From the NCBI GenBank assembly GCA_032718475.1, contig JAUCBJ010006566.1, positions 1 through 20,755 of the forward strand: a stretch of 20,755 nt of DNA. The letters are read 5' to 3'. The notes below the pieces were generated by a model, which saw only the letters and a list, made by a program, of their open reading frames with translations, ran no database searches and was not told where the DNA came from. Within the stretch, counting starts at the first letter, position 1, and each line of letters begins with the position of its first letter. Below are positions 16,401-20,755 of this stretch, in pieces. The position numbers were made by a program, and so were the translations under genes. This DNA comes from Nemertoderma westbladi. Its lineage: Eukaryota; Xenacoelomorpha; Nemertodermatida; Nemertodermatidae.

Positions 16401-17014
16401 ATCCTCTCTCAGGTATTGTGTCGGCCCATTTGTTATCTAATTCGAGTTTCTTTAACACCAACTTGGGTAAATCCTATGTCTGTAAATCCAAGGCGAGTTT
16501 GTCTCTTACGGACAATGTTACCGCGGTTGTTCAGGACATCCATCTGCAGCCGTTGGACGTTAAGAACGGAACATTCGCCGATGGTAAGAATTTATATTAA
16601 CTAATTAAATCGATGGGGTATTACTGTTTAGTTTAGTAGATATTAATTTATTTATTATAACTATTTATATTAAACTGTATAAAGTTGGGATTAATAATAG
16701 ACAACAGCGATGTGGTTTTACAGTAAGAGCGAAGAGAGGCAGGCGATATCTACGAGTTGTGTTACCTTATAGAGTGTTACTTACACCGTTATGTACGTAA
16801 TTCCCCTAAAAAATATTGAAATATTAATTTTTCTTTATTATTTATTAATTAATTATCCTTGATTTTAGCCCAAACCTGCACTGCCGACGATACCGGTAAC
16901 AACATCGTGCCTATAGCCGTTGGCTGCGCTCTGGCCGCACTCGTTATCATTGTGCTCGTCGCCTATCTGATTGGCCGATCGCGACAGAACAAAAGAGGTT
17001 ACCAGCAGGTCTAA
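1345..17014 (+). CDS. LAMP1: LAMP1/LAMP2-like lysosomal membrane glycoprotein, seven exons, 5' partial
   Basis: Joining 1345-1451, 5243-5462, 10614-10787, 12146-12387, 15797-16061, 16413-16583 and 16869-17014 gives an open frame of 440 codons plus a stop, with every junction in phase. The product has two LAMP luminal domains, each with four Cys in the family order (VC/DC/KC/EC, then TC/HC/VC/TC), a Thr/Pro hinge between them, a hydrophobic helix starting IVPIAVGC, a basic stop-transfer (RSRQNKR) and the tail GYQQV. GY-x-x-hydrophobic is the AP-binding lysosomal sorting signal of this family. There are 16 N-x-S/T sequons and a mucin-like hinge, as expected of a heavily glycosylated lysosomal coat protein. 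Human LAMP1 is of similar length. The signal-peptide exon is missing, presumably outside the window. I cannot decide between LAMP1 and LAMP2 orthology, since invertebrates may carry a single ancestor of both. Confidence 0.93.
1540..1710 (-). pseudogene. LINE reverse-transcriptase scrap (FADD box)
   Basis: Read on the minus strand it gives TDTDFADDIALLSNTVTDAQ and LLLNKV, then, after a frameshift of two extra G, EVAKEVGLHINATKTELN. FADD is catalytic motif C of reverse transcriptases, and GLHINATKTE is the typical following segment of non-LTR elements. No other RT motifs surround it, so it is a dead fragment inside the first intron seen. The upstream part of the frame (to about 1822) may be older RT sequence but I cannot align it. 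Confidence 0.8.
1830..2405. other. AT-rich intron sequence, no gene seen
   Basis: No coding motif, tandem repeat or RNA gene is recognisable. The minus-strand frame at 2179-2397 is rich in Tyr and Ile and looks like a chance frame or LINE 3' trailer. Confidence 0.45.
2410..2635 (-). pseudogene. C-terminal scrap of a CR1/jockey-type LINE
   Basis: The minus strand reads CCTLVWNNVRNVWNL then HRYQVEGIVSFCHRLIM and NRFIKF. It parallels the LINE segment at 4240-4472 (SAWNINVRIIFGL, THRYIVENIVQF, SRFVSFAQSLL): shared W-N-x-N-V-R, H-R-Y-x-V-E-x-I-V-x-F and R-F-x-x-F spacing. It is therefore a second, more diverged copy of the post-RT C-terminal region of one LINE family, with no RT domain attached. 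Confidence 0.7.
2700..2975 (-). pseudogene. Host LINE, distal C-terminal part (after a nested LINE)
   Basis: The minus strand encodes SIRFLAELFLFDCRSRAGCN ... IGNLCNEHNL ... YKVRICRELLDCRLSTLEV and ELDYMLSYMCTS, then a stop. The DCRS-x-x-GCN-x-RKI box and the terminal basic/ICTS-like end resemble the extreme C-terminus of CR1-like LINE polyproteins, from memory of the family rather than a search. It follows logically from the fragment at 4235-4472, from which it is separated by the nested LINE at 2978-4234. Confidence 0.65.
2978..4234 (-). mobile_element. 5'-truncated LINE nested in another LINE
   Basis: A non-LTR retrotransposon on the minus strand: an RT-containing frame (3200-4231), a short AT-rich 3' UTR and a terminal AATAAATAAATAAA-type tail at about 2978-3017. 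On the left it abuts the DCRSRAGCN fragment and on the right the SFAQSLLTSLK fragment of a different LINE, so it inserted into that element. I see no unambiguous target-site duplication. Confidence 0.75.
3200..4231 (-). CDS. LINE reverse transcriptase, truncated
   Basis: A 343-codon uninterrupted frame starting inside the RT domain. Motif A is FVDSSKAFDRI, motif B NGVKQGGILSGYLFNVYMD, motif C MYADDICLI, followed by NLKKTKVMYF and YLGHLF, then a C-terminal region with YNRLKVAYNRAARLLF. The order is that of jockey/CR1-superfamily LINEs. Catalytic Asp residues in motifs A and C are present and no stop interrupts it, so it is fairly young, but the endonuclease and RT fingers are missing (5' truncation), so it cannot be autonomous. 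The apparent start Met (MCIFTLKEI) is an internal Met, not a true start. Confidence 0.85.
   Translation of the reverse strand: MCIFTLKEIIDYYLYNGSSVYVCFVDSSKAFDRILHDKLFEKLLLKGIPKYIVRVLAYWYRKQTLQVKWGESFSSPFTVSNGVKQGGILSGYLFNVYMDQLSYDLVDTNVGCLLDGCRLNHIMYADDICLISNSAIGLQSLINCCFSYAVNHNIIFNLKKTKVMYFLSSSYSNNGVIPFFLYGKQISRAHKWVYLGHLFHESRDDDYDIKKANRGLYAKANTLVRKFKCCSISAKVTLFRAFLTTVYCNSLWSRSNYSSVVYNRLKVAYNRAARLLFSIQSGYSMSLFFGNNNLPCFIHIRHKSIRSLFTRVDASNNKLIQAVTRVTSATSRIRAMLDSSLLY
4235..4472 (-). pseudogene. Host LINE, proximal C-terminal part (before the nested LINE)
   Basis: Minus-strand frame reading FYGSSLWDLFSPQCTRIYSA then WNINVRIIFGLPRTTHRYIV and SRFVSFAQSLLTSLK. Y-G-S-x-L-W-x-L and W-N-x-x-V-R-x-I-F-G-L-P-x-x-T-H-R-Y are typical of the post-RT segment of CR1-like LINEs. 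The frame runs straight into the nested LINE; its natural continuation is at 2700-2975. Confidence 0.75.
4473..5242. other. Intron sequence with short ACCGAAACGTC-like repeats
   Basis: No gene seen. Between about 4938 and 5030 a motif recurs in variant form (GGTCCAAAACGTC, GGGCCGAAAAGT, AGGCCAAAACGTC, GGACCGAATCGTC), followed by a GC-richer segment to about 5130. This is probably a transposon remnant. An ATT microsatellite (about 5220-5240) leads directly into the LAMP acceptor. Confidence 0.4.
5243..5462 (+). CDS. LAMP1: LAMP exon B: core of luminal domain 1
   Basis: Acceptor ATTTAG, preceded by an ATT microsatellite, and donor TG|GTGGGT bound 220 bp (incoming phase 0, outgoing phase 1). 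It encodes IPYTADLP through to GNPAFMIG, with Cys 2 of domain 1 in TTTGDCDG and two sequons (NFT and NIT). The position matches exon E of domain 2, which also opens in phase 0 and holds Cys 2. The end is shorter and less LAMP-typical than in domain 2, which has FTYNASDSHVFPDNKLKG. Confidence 0.9.
5463..6313. other. AT-rich intron sequence, no gene seen
   Basis: About 850 bp of AT-rich intron between LAMP exon B and the left end of the candidate DNA transposon. I find no coding motif, RNA gene or clear repeat. A minus-strand frame at 5513-5716 has no recognisable feature. Confidence 0.5.
6453..6684 (-). repeat. Left subterminal motif cluster
   Basis: Variants of the reversed motif are found at 6453-6470 (CCCCGACCTCATGGTAAC), 6491-6506 (TGTCCATTCCTTTAAC), 6512-6525 (TCCCACAATGTAAC), 6565-6578 (CCGATGCCTGTAAC), 6584-6598 (GTCCCACCATGTAAC) and near 6672-6684 (GATCCCAGTAAC). 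All point the same way, opposite to the cluster at the other end of the candidate transposon. Confidence 0.7.
6885..8285 (+). CDS. Uncharacterised 466-codon repeat frame inside the transposon
   Basis: The longest open frame in the window, from ATG at 6885 (MAEQLVKTYKLFISF) to a stop at 8283-8285. Two-thirds of it is a 14-residue repeat (SCTSHPVSHTLHRS-like) encoded by a 42-bp array, then a second 14-residue repeat (PPTAPLAPLPFPLA-like). Flanking residues are non-repetitive. I recognise no domain. Because 42 is a multiple of three, any stop-free unit keeps long frames open: minus-strand frames also run through the array (GDRVRSTGGSVEGV repeats at 6951-7763; RGARGAVGGARGKG repeats at 7874-8155). 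Whether any frame is translated cannot be judged from the sequence. Confidence 0.2.
   Translation: MAEQLVKTYKLFISFISTLHITSCTPHSIFYTLHRFSCIPNVILYSRHGSSHTPHSFKTCKFFIITFIPTLNRSTCTFHSIFPTLLRSSCTSHPVSHTLHRSSCTSHPVSHTLHRSSCTSHPVSHTLHRSSCTSHPVSHTLHRSSCTSHPVSHTLHRSSCTSHPVSHTLHRSSCTSHPVSHNLHRSSCTSHSVSHTLHRSSCTFHPVSHTLHRSSCTFHPVSHTLHRYSCTFHPVSHTLHRSSCTFHPVSHTLHRYSCTFHPVSHTLHRSSCTSHPVSHTLHRSSCTSHSVSHTLPRSSCTYHPVSHTLHRSSCTYHLVSHTLPRSSHTFHPDSHTLHRSSHSPLAPLTTALALTTPLAPPTAPLSLPHLPFPLTPPTAPLAPLPFPLAPPTAPLAPLHFPITPPTTPLAPLFFSLPPLKASLTELPISLSQSQKIDLRWTAFHIRQISIISPIFIYLIPERQADV
7101..7898. repeat. 42-bp minisatellite, 19 units in perfect register
   Basis: Units open with AGATCCTCCTGTACTTCTCA and end with ACACCCTCCAC. 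The AGATCC start recurs at 7101, 7143, 7185 and so on to 7857, giving 19 units without an insertion or deletion; the first is degenerate. Sequence before 7101 (about 6940-7100) looks like older, broken units. Substitutions concentrate at a few positions (TTCTCACC versus TTTTCACC, ATCC versus ATAC). Confidence 0.95.
7918..8150. repeat. Second, diverged 42-bp array
   Basis: About five units built from ACCTCCAACTGCTCCCCTTG followed by CACCTCTACCTTTTCCCCTC, period 42 bp in the well-preserved part (about 7980-8150), degenerate at the left. It shares its period but little sequence with the array on its left. A common 14-codon period in two neighbouring arrays hints at a former coding repeat. Confidence 0.8.
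8264..8320. repeat. 57-bp direct repeat, left copy
   Basis: Begins GGAACGGCAAGCTGATG and ends CTATTCTATACCGTA. It is identical over all 57 bp to 9370-9426, and the similarity stops abruptly on both sides. The pair brackets the LINE fragment and is best read as a target-site duplication. Confidence 0.9.
8321..9369 (-). mobile_element. 5'-truncated LINE insertion flanked by 57-bp duplication
   Basis: A 1049-bp minus-strand non-LTR element fragment bounded exactly by the direct repeats. Its 3' end (left side) has only about 36 bp after the stop codon and ends ...GATCCTAGTAG with no poly(A) tail; its 5' end is cut within the RT palm. The identical duplication indicates a recent insertion, into the candidate DNA transposon. 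Confidence 0.82.
8357..9369 (-). CDS. LINE reverse transcriptase C-terminal half, intact frame
   Basis: An uninterrupted frame beginning KATTFV-like residues (CSTTFVSTVDGDTEPFEV), then motif B GVLQGDTLAPFLFIIVVDYV, motif C LTDLDFADDLGVL, GLFINSRKTKILTVN, YLGSWI, LLYGSPCWALTAED, LDGTFTRMLRRVH, LRFAGHCFRRED and GGQPMTFLRRIL. This block order is that of non-LTR RTs, probably of an RTE-like or related clade. Motif A and the endonuclease are missing through 5' truncation, so no enzyme is expected. The frame continues a few codons into the duplicated flank, where there is no true start. Confidence 0.85.
9370..9426. repeat. 57-bp direct repeat, right copy
   Basis: Second perfect copy of the repeat at 8264-8320. 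The original locus presumably had a single copy, so the pre-insertion sequence would run ...CCGTAGTCACATAG. Confidence 0.9.
9427..9680. other. Transposon interior, nothing further recognised
   Basis: Sequence between the LINE duplication and the right motif cluster; no coding motif or repeat identified. Confidence 0.4.
9681..10172 (+). repeat. Right subterminal motif cluster
   Basis: The motif GTTACANNTGGGAC occurs at 9681-9694 (GTTACAGGTGAGAC), 9733-9746 (GTTACATGTGGGAC), 9790-9803 (GTTACAGGTGGGAC), 9976-9989 (GTTACACATGGGAC) and 10156-10170 (GTTAACGTTTGGGAC). One reversed copy (GTCCCGTACCTCCTTGTAAC) follows directly at 9747-9766, forming a palindromic pair with its neighbour. Confidence 0.75.
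10614..10787 (+). CDS. LAMP1: LAMP exon C: end of luminal domain 1
   Basis: Acceptor AATATAATAG and donor CG|GTTAGT bound 174 bp, phase 1 in and phase 1 out. It encodes SIDVTITP...IDTSYKCDTQV...VAMSEVQLQAFGVSDGKFSN. SYKCDTQV holds Cys 3, and the VQLQAF-x-V-x-DGKFSN end is the family signature that in domain 2 reads IHLQPLDVKNGTFADG. The acceptor lies about 46 bp beyond the right end of a candidate DNA transposon. Splicing to the next exon creates the sequon NAT, which neither exon contains alone. Confidence 0.93.
10788..10950. other. Intron start, no feature recognised
   Basis: Ordinary intron sequence between the exon C donor and the AT-rich satellite. Confidence 0.4.
10951..11930. repeat. 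AT-rich CTAA-based satellite, about 1 kb
   Basis: Built from CTAA/TAAC tetramers organised in layers. A 77-bp unit starting TTAACTAACTGTAAC recurs at 10956, 11033 and 11110. Then come about six units of roughly 20 bp with CTAACTGAGTAAACTTACTA. Then units with AACTAATTGTAGCTGACTTA, then units of about 52 bp containing TCTAATTAACTAAGAAACTA. It fills most of the intron between exons C and D. Confidence 0.95.
12146..12387 (+). CDS. LAMP1: LAMP exon D: Cys 4, Thr/Pro hinge and start of domain 2
   Basis: Acceptor CTTCGCAG and donor AA|GTAGGT bound 242 bp (phase 1 in, phase 0 out). It encodes ATECPQDS (Cys 4 of domain 1), then about 40 residues rich in Thr, Pro and Ser including a (TP) run, then GNYSVAGADNKTCMMV and AVKFTFNY, which opens domain 2 with its Cys 1. 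The hinge is a likely O-glycosylated spacer. Its TP codons form an ACCCC/ACACCC-like microsatellite, so length variation between alleles is plausible. Sequons NYS, NKT and NYT follow the hinge. A 489-bp MITE begins 20 bp past the donor. Confidence 0.93.
12408..12896. mobile_element. 489-bp MITE, hAT-like
   Basis: Left end TAGGGCCTGAAGCGG and right end CCGCTTCAGGCCCTA are perfect inverted repeats over 15 bp. Flanks ACCCACAC (12400-12407) and TCCCACAC (12897-12904) match at 7 of 8 positions, fitting an 8-bp hAT target-site duplication. The palindrome AACCGGTT occurs near the ends at 12437, 12459, 12835, 12854 and 12872. No coding capacity. It sits 20 bp inside the intron after LAMP exon D. Confidence 0.82.
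12970..13016. repeat. G15 / C20 homopolymer pair
   Basis: A run of 15 G (12970-12984), then CATGACCCTCCT, then a run of 20 C (12997-13016). The two can pair as a hairpin or form separate quadruplex and i-motif structures. The adjoining AATCCGCCGCTG (reverse CAGCGGCGGATT, 13033 leftwards) looks like the terminus of a widespread invertebrate repeat, from memory. Exact run lengths are prone to sequencing error. Confidence 0.85.
13085..13570. other. Unassigned GC-richer block open on both strands
   Basis: Overlapping frames of 135 codons (+, 13163-13570), 139 codons (-, 13102-13521) and 98 codons (-, 13151-13447) cover a block with more CpG and less AT than its surroundings. None shows a motif I recognise. 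It sits between repeat elements in a LAMP intron, so a transposon fragment is the likeliest source; I cannot name the frame or family. Confidence 0.4.
13769..14376 (+). pseudogene. LINE endonuclease (EEP) fragment, frameshifted
   Basis: The plus strand reads YFNPDTSIEDILLSLSEALT then VPIILGGDFNCRIDDG ... STIDLWYTRSP in one frame (to about 14050). Another frame, from about 14052, continues with IRLHPIRKHQRADLQIVLTS ... RKLNTDIL ... LWYDEECKSKK. GGDFN and S-T-I-D are endonuclease/exonuclease/phosphatase motifs, and WYDEECK lies in the linker to the RT of many LINEs. It lacks the N-terminal endonuclease part and all of RT. A perfect hairpin (CTTGGGATCC / GGATCCCAAG, 14365-14389) spans its right boundary. 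Confidence 0.85.
14666..15203. repeat. Repeated module within foldback arms
   Basis: GACACCTTCAAAA followed by a TAGTTC box occurs at 14666 and 14851 in one direction, and reversed (ttttgaaggtgtc) at 15010-15022 and 15191-15203. Each arm thus contains two diverged modules about 181-185 bp apart, so the palindrome is made of four copies of one unit. Confidence 0.75.
15677..15699. repeat. C23 homopolymer
   Basis: A run of 23 C between the foldback element and the acceptor of LAMP exon E. It may slip in replication and sequencing; length uncertain. Confidence 0.9.
15797..16061 (+). CDS. LAMP1: LAMP exon E: core of luminal domain 2
   Basis: Acceptor TTTTCACAG and donor AG|GTTCCT bound 265 bp (phase 0 in, phase 1 out). 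It encodes IATVSFNLPSSNVTK ... NNSHCYDNVTN ... NWSLQMTF ... MTEFVFTYNASDSHVFPDN. Cys 2 of domain 2 is in SHC. FTYN-x-SD-x-H-x-FPD is a hallmark of the LAMP fold. Six sequons make it the most glycosylated exon. The donor GTTCCT is a poor match to the consensus; it is accepted because the next exon continues the reading frame and homology exactly. Confidence 0.93.
16062..16412. other. Short LAMP intron, no other feature
   Basis: A 351-bp AT-rich intron from GTTCCT to CTCTCTCAG without recognisable repeats. Confidence 0.85.
16413..16583 (+). CDS. LAMP1: LAMP exon F: end of luminal domain 2
   Basis: Acceptor CTCTCTCAG and donor TG|GTAAGA, both strong, bound 171 bp with phase 1 at each side. It encodes IVSAHLLSNSSFFNTNLG then KSYVCKSKASLSLTDNVTAV and QDIHLQPLDVKNGTFADG. 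SYVCKS holds Cys 3 and aligns with SYKCDT of exon C. Sequons are NSS, NVT and NGT. The match of length, phase and motif with exon C is the clearest sign that the two domains arose by duplication. Confidence 0.93.
16584..16868. other. Last LAMP intron, no other feature
   Basis: A 285-bp AT-rich intron from GTAAGA to GATTTTAG. No repeat or RNA gene seen. Confidence 0.85.
16869..17014 (+). CDS. LAMP1: LAMP exon G: Cys 4, transmembrane helix and sorting tail
   Basis: Acceptor GATTTTAG opens 146 bp in phase 1 ending in TAA. It encodes AQTCTADDTGNN (Cys 4 of domain 2), a helix of about 24 residues (IVPIAVGCALAALVIIVLVA, then YLIG), a basic RSRQNKR and the C-terminal GYQQV. Known vertebrate LAMP tails end in GY-x-x-hydrophobic at about the same distance from the membrane, and a terminal Val is among accepted residues. 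The helix carries a Cys (VGCAL) next to the conserved small residues, which could be palmitoylated or simply lineage-specific. Confidence 0.96.
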
Positions 17015-17395
17015 TTAACTACCGTCGCCTAGCAACAAACTCATATAGAATCGACGCCACAAATATCGCTAAACAATTCCATCGACATATAAATGTAGGA
17101 CATTCATTTATACGGACATTAGAACTTGATTTAATTGATTTTTAACTTTACTATTAATTATTACATAACAATAAGTCGAGTTCCACTATAATATTTACAT
17201 TTCCATTTCGCACTACTATATTTACCGGTAAATAAATACTATCGTATTAATTGCCTCCTTATCCAATAACTCTACTGGATTGTATTAATATTGTAATTAT
17301 ATAGTACCAGCTCCAGCTGTATACAACAAGTCACCTTGTTTATGGTTTTTGTTTATTTCGAATGTTTTATAAAATAAAAGTATTTTTTTTCTTCA
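17015..17395 (+). other. LAMP 3' UTR with poly(A) signals
   Basis: AT-rich sequence following the LAMP stop. AATAAA occurs at 17231-17236 and again at 17373-17378, the latter followed by a long T run and CTTCAC. The second is the more likely main signal, which would place cleavage near 17390-17400. This is inferred from hexamers only; no transcript data are available. Confidence 0.6.
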
Positions 17396-17672
17396 CTAAA
17401 AGTTTATTTAACCTTTTCATCGTTTAGTTTCTGTTTTATCAAACATTTTAGTTCTTAAATAAATCGCGACTTTGTTTCTGTTGTATTTTGAGCGACAAAC
17501 TTCCTTAATTTCAGGAAACAGAATTTCTGACTTTTCTGTGGCTATTAAATATTTTAACTTCCAGAAATAATTTTAATCAGTTTAAATTACTTGGAAATAA
17601 GTTTTTTGTGTTCTAGAATTATGTTATTTAATGATTATGTTTAATAAACTGGATGAAAAATATTTCAGAGGG

Positions 17673-19124
17673 TCTAAAGTTCTACCAACAGAAATCTAAA
17701 GTTCTACCAACAGAAATCTAAAGTTCTACCCACAGAAATCTAAAGTTCTACCCACAGAAATCTAAAGTTCTACCAACAGAAATCTAAAGTTCTACCCACA
17801 GAAATCTAAAGTTCTACCCACAGAAATCTAAAGTTCTACCCACAGAAATCTAAAGTTCTACCCACAGAAATCTAAAGTTCTACCCACAGAAATCTAAAGT
17901 TCAACCCACAGAAATCTAAAGTTCTACCAACAGAAATCTAAAGTTCAACCCACAGAAATCTAAAGTTCTACCCACAGAAATCTAAAGTTCAACCCACAGA
18001 AATCTAAAGTTCTACCAACAGAAATCTAAAGTTCTACCCACAGAAATCTAAAGTTCTACCCACAGAAATCTAAAGTTCTACCCACAGAAATCTAAAGTTC
18101 TACCCACAGAAATCTAAAGTTCTACCCACAGAAATCTAAAGTTCTACCAACAGAAATCTAAAGTTCTACCCACAGAAATCTAAAGTTCTACCCACAGAAA
18201 TCTAAAGTTCTACCCACGGAAATATAAAGTTCTACCCACAGAAATCTAAAGTTCTACCCACAGAAATCTAAAGTTCTACCCACAGAATTCTAAAGTTCAA
18301 CCCACAGAAATCTAAAGTTCTACCAACAGAAATCTAAAGTTCAACCCACAGAAATCTAAAGTTCTACCCACAGAAATCTAAAGTTCAACCCACAGAAATC
18401 TAAAGTTCTACCAACAGAAATCTAAAGTTCAACCCACAGAAATCTAAAGTTCTACCCACAGAAATCTAAAGTTCAACCCACAGAAATCTAAAGTTCTACC
18501 AACAGAAATCTAAAGTTCAACCCACAGAAATCTAAAGTTCTACCAACAGAAATCTAAAGTTCAACCCACAGAAATCTAAAGTTCTACCAACAGAAATCTA
18601 AAGTTAAACCCACAGAAATCTAAAGTTCTACCAACAGAAATCTAAAGTTCAACCCACAGAAATCTAAAGTTCTACCCACAGAAATCTAAAGTTCTACCCA
18701 CAGAAATCTAAAGTTCAACCCACAGAAATCTAAAGTTCAACCCACAGAAATCTAAAGTTCTACCAGCAGAAATCTAAAGTTAAACCCACAGAAATCTAAA
18801 GTTCTACCAACAGAAATCTAAAGTTCAACCCACAGAAATCTAAAGTTCTACCCACAGAAATCTAAAGTTCAACCCACAGAAATCTAAAGTTCTACCAACA
18901 GAAATCTAAAGTTCAACCCACAGAAATCTAAAGTTCTACCCACAGAAATCTAAAGTTCAACCCACAGAAATCTAAAGTTCTACCAACAGAAATCTAAAGT
19001 TCTACCCACAGAAATCTAAAGTTCTACCCACAGAAATCTAAAGTTCTACCCACAGAAATCTAAAGTTCTACCCACAGAAATCTAAAGTTCTACCCACAGA
19101 AATCTAAAGTTCTACCCACAGAAA
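17673..19124. repeat. 22-bp satellite, exactly 66 units
   Basis: Units read TCTAAAGTTC + TACCCACAGAAA, with variants TACCAACAG, AACCCACAG and a rarer AAACCCACAG. The array spans 1452 bp, exactly 66 x 22, so there is no net indel. In the middle (about 18290-19000) variants alternate, AACCCACAG then TACCAACAG or TACCCACAG, giving 44- and 88-bp higher-order units. The outer parts are nearly uniform TACCCACAG. It lies about 280 bp beyond the LAMP poly(A) signal. Confidence 0.96.
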
Positions 19125-20755
19125 ATAATGGTGCTTTACAAATATTACGTTCTAGAGTTTATTCTTGTTGATTAAACATTATCTCCACTTAAAATTATAT
19201 TATTTTTGCGCTAAATAACAAATAACTTAATCATGGAAGTTCTGATAATATGTTTTAAATTGTTTCTTATTCACATTATTGTTTTGATATTGATATTTAT
19301 CTGCTCTCTAACAAGAACTAACTAAATCACGCTGTCTATCCGTTTTGAGTTCCACATATTTTTTCTTTCGCTCAATAGGCCTGAGTTATTGTGGAGGATA
19401 TTGTGGTTTAGTGTTTTGGTCAAGTTTATTACTATTGTCACTTTGAACAATAATAAAAACTGTATTTTAACTTAAGTTCCCTTATAATATCTAATAAATT
19501 CGTCTTGTGAGAGTTTATAAGATTACGAGTTGGTGTGACAACACAGTTTGCTGCAACCAGCGCAGCAGAAGTTTCCATAAAATTCAATAGATGACACTGA
19601 CGCACAACAATTATTAAAACATGTCTAGGACTGCGAAGTGACTAACGTATTAATACCCAGTATTTTTGTGCTACTACTTTTTCTCTCTAAAACTTATGCA
19701 TTAATATTTTTACGTAATGTTCTCATAACGGAACTCCTTAGCTAGAATATATTGAGCTATTTCTCCTTTAAATATTAATTTACGGATAATATGTATTTTC
19801 CTAATTTGTTTGATTATTGATTATTATAATTATTGTAGATTAATAATATAACATAATAAATATACAATGTGTTTCTTCTTAATGTGGATTGTGTACGAGG
19901 GAAATTCAAAATTAAATTTATTGCGCATTCAGAAAGTTGACGAATAACCAAAAAAAAAACAACAATAAAAATATTGAAATACAGCAATGGAGGTGTCATT
20001 GCATAGAAACCACAATTCCGGGCAGAATTCGTTTTGAGAAAATGGAGAATGAAGTTGTGTAGGTATGTTTAATTTTATTGAACATAAAAGTTTTGATAAA
20101 ATTTATGTTTTGTCCGACTGTCCGTTTCTCTGTCTGTCTGTCTGTCAAACATATGAGTAAGTTTACTAAATGACTACAATTTACGTTATGGGGGAATTTG
20201 TGGGCGGTGATTTCATTTCCGATGTCAGTTTTTATGTTTTATGGATTTAAGACTGTTTGTATGGTTTTCGGACAGACAAAACAGAGAGACACACATTCAG
20301 TTTAGATCACTTCAACCATGAAAACTGAAATCGTATATTATGGAGTTTGAGATCAGAAGAACCTCAATGGAAATTTAGTCAGCTAATATGCTTCTTTATC
20401 GTGCTCCTTATCTTTCTAAAAGTACCCAATGCTTCCTGACTGACAAAACTTTATTATATTTTGCTTAACCGTAGGCCTACCCTATTAAACTATTAAAATT
20501 TGTTATAACTCTGAAACAAACGTAGTTGGTAATCTAAAATTTTATGACTTTTCATAAAAATCAATTGTCTTCCTAATAGTGAAAACCGTTTTCAAATCTA
20601 TTGGGAAGTTATCGAGTTATAGCACCATTTTTTAACCCTACTTCAGGCACTTTTTTGAGACTTTTGAAAATTACATTTCATGAAATATGATTTGTATCAT
20701 CTCTTTTTATGATTTACACCGGTTTTTTGGTGTTTGCAATTATAGATGGAATTCA
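19125..20755. other. AT-rich flank, no gene seen
   Basis: No coding motif, splice-bounded exon or RNA gene recognised. A (TCTG) microsatellite lies at about 20128-20147 inside TGTCCGACTGTCCGTTTCTC-type sequence, and a partly reversed GGACAGACAAAACAGAGAGA follows at about 20269-20288. This could be the two arms of a small palindromic repeat. Confidence 0.5.

Noticed and set aside
17673-19124. CRISPR-like array downstream of the gene
   Set aside because: Pure 22-bp tandem satellite with no unique spacers.

Overview
The window reads as nuclear DNA of an invertebrate animal. It is AT-rich, has spliceosomal introns with GT..AG ends, LINE-type retrotransposon fragments, DNA-transposon remnants and several large tandem arrays. 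Nothing in it is bacterial or viral. I cannot fix the phylum from the sequence.

One host gene runs through it on the + strand: a lysosome-associated membrane glycoprotein (LAMP1/LAMP2-like) spread over seven recognisable exons (1345-1451, 5243-5462, 10614-10787, 12146-12387, 15797-16061, 16413-16583, 16869-17014). Spliced, they encode two cysteine-paired LAMP domains, a Thr/Pro-rich hinge, a transmembrane helix and a short tail ending GYQQV. The signal-peptide exon is not visible and probably lies left of the window. The two halves have matching intron phases (0, 1, 1), as expected from internal duplication of a one-domain ancestor.

Nearly everything else is repeat. Upstream of the first exon seen are a 30-bp tandem array (1-178, cut by the window edge) and a C-rich minisatellite (523-1310) that ends just before the splice acceptor. 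The next intron holds a small reverse-transcriptase scrap, a third LINE C-terminal scrap, and a LINE interrupted by another LINE. The intron at 5463-10613 is mostly one candidate 4.25-kb DNA transposon (about 6314-10567). It has terminal inverted repeats and opposed clusters of a GTTAC..GTGGGAC motif near its ends, and it contains a 42-bp coding-length array (7101-7898), a related array, and a LINE fragment flanked by a perfect 57-bp direct repeat. The intron at 10788-12145 holds a 1-kb AT-rich satellite. The intron at 12388-15796 holds a 489-bp hAT-like MITE, a G15/C20 tract, an unassigned block open on both strands, and a 2-kb foldback element split by a LINE endonuclease fragment. Downstream of the gene are a 3' UTR with poly(A) signals, a satellite of exactly 66 x 22 bp (17673-19124), and 1.6 kb of AT-rich DNA in which I see no gene.

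I see no unknown multi-gene system. The most unusual objects are the subterminal-motif transposon with its embedded 466-codon frame, the foldback element built of repeated modules, the 57-bp duplication, and the indel-free 22-bp satellite.
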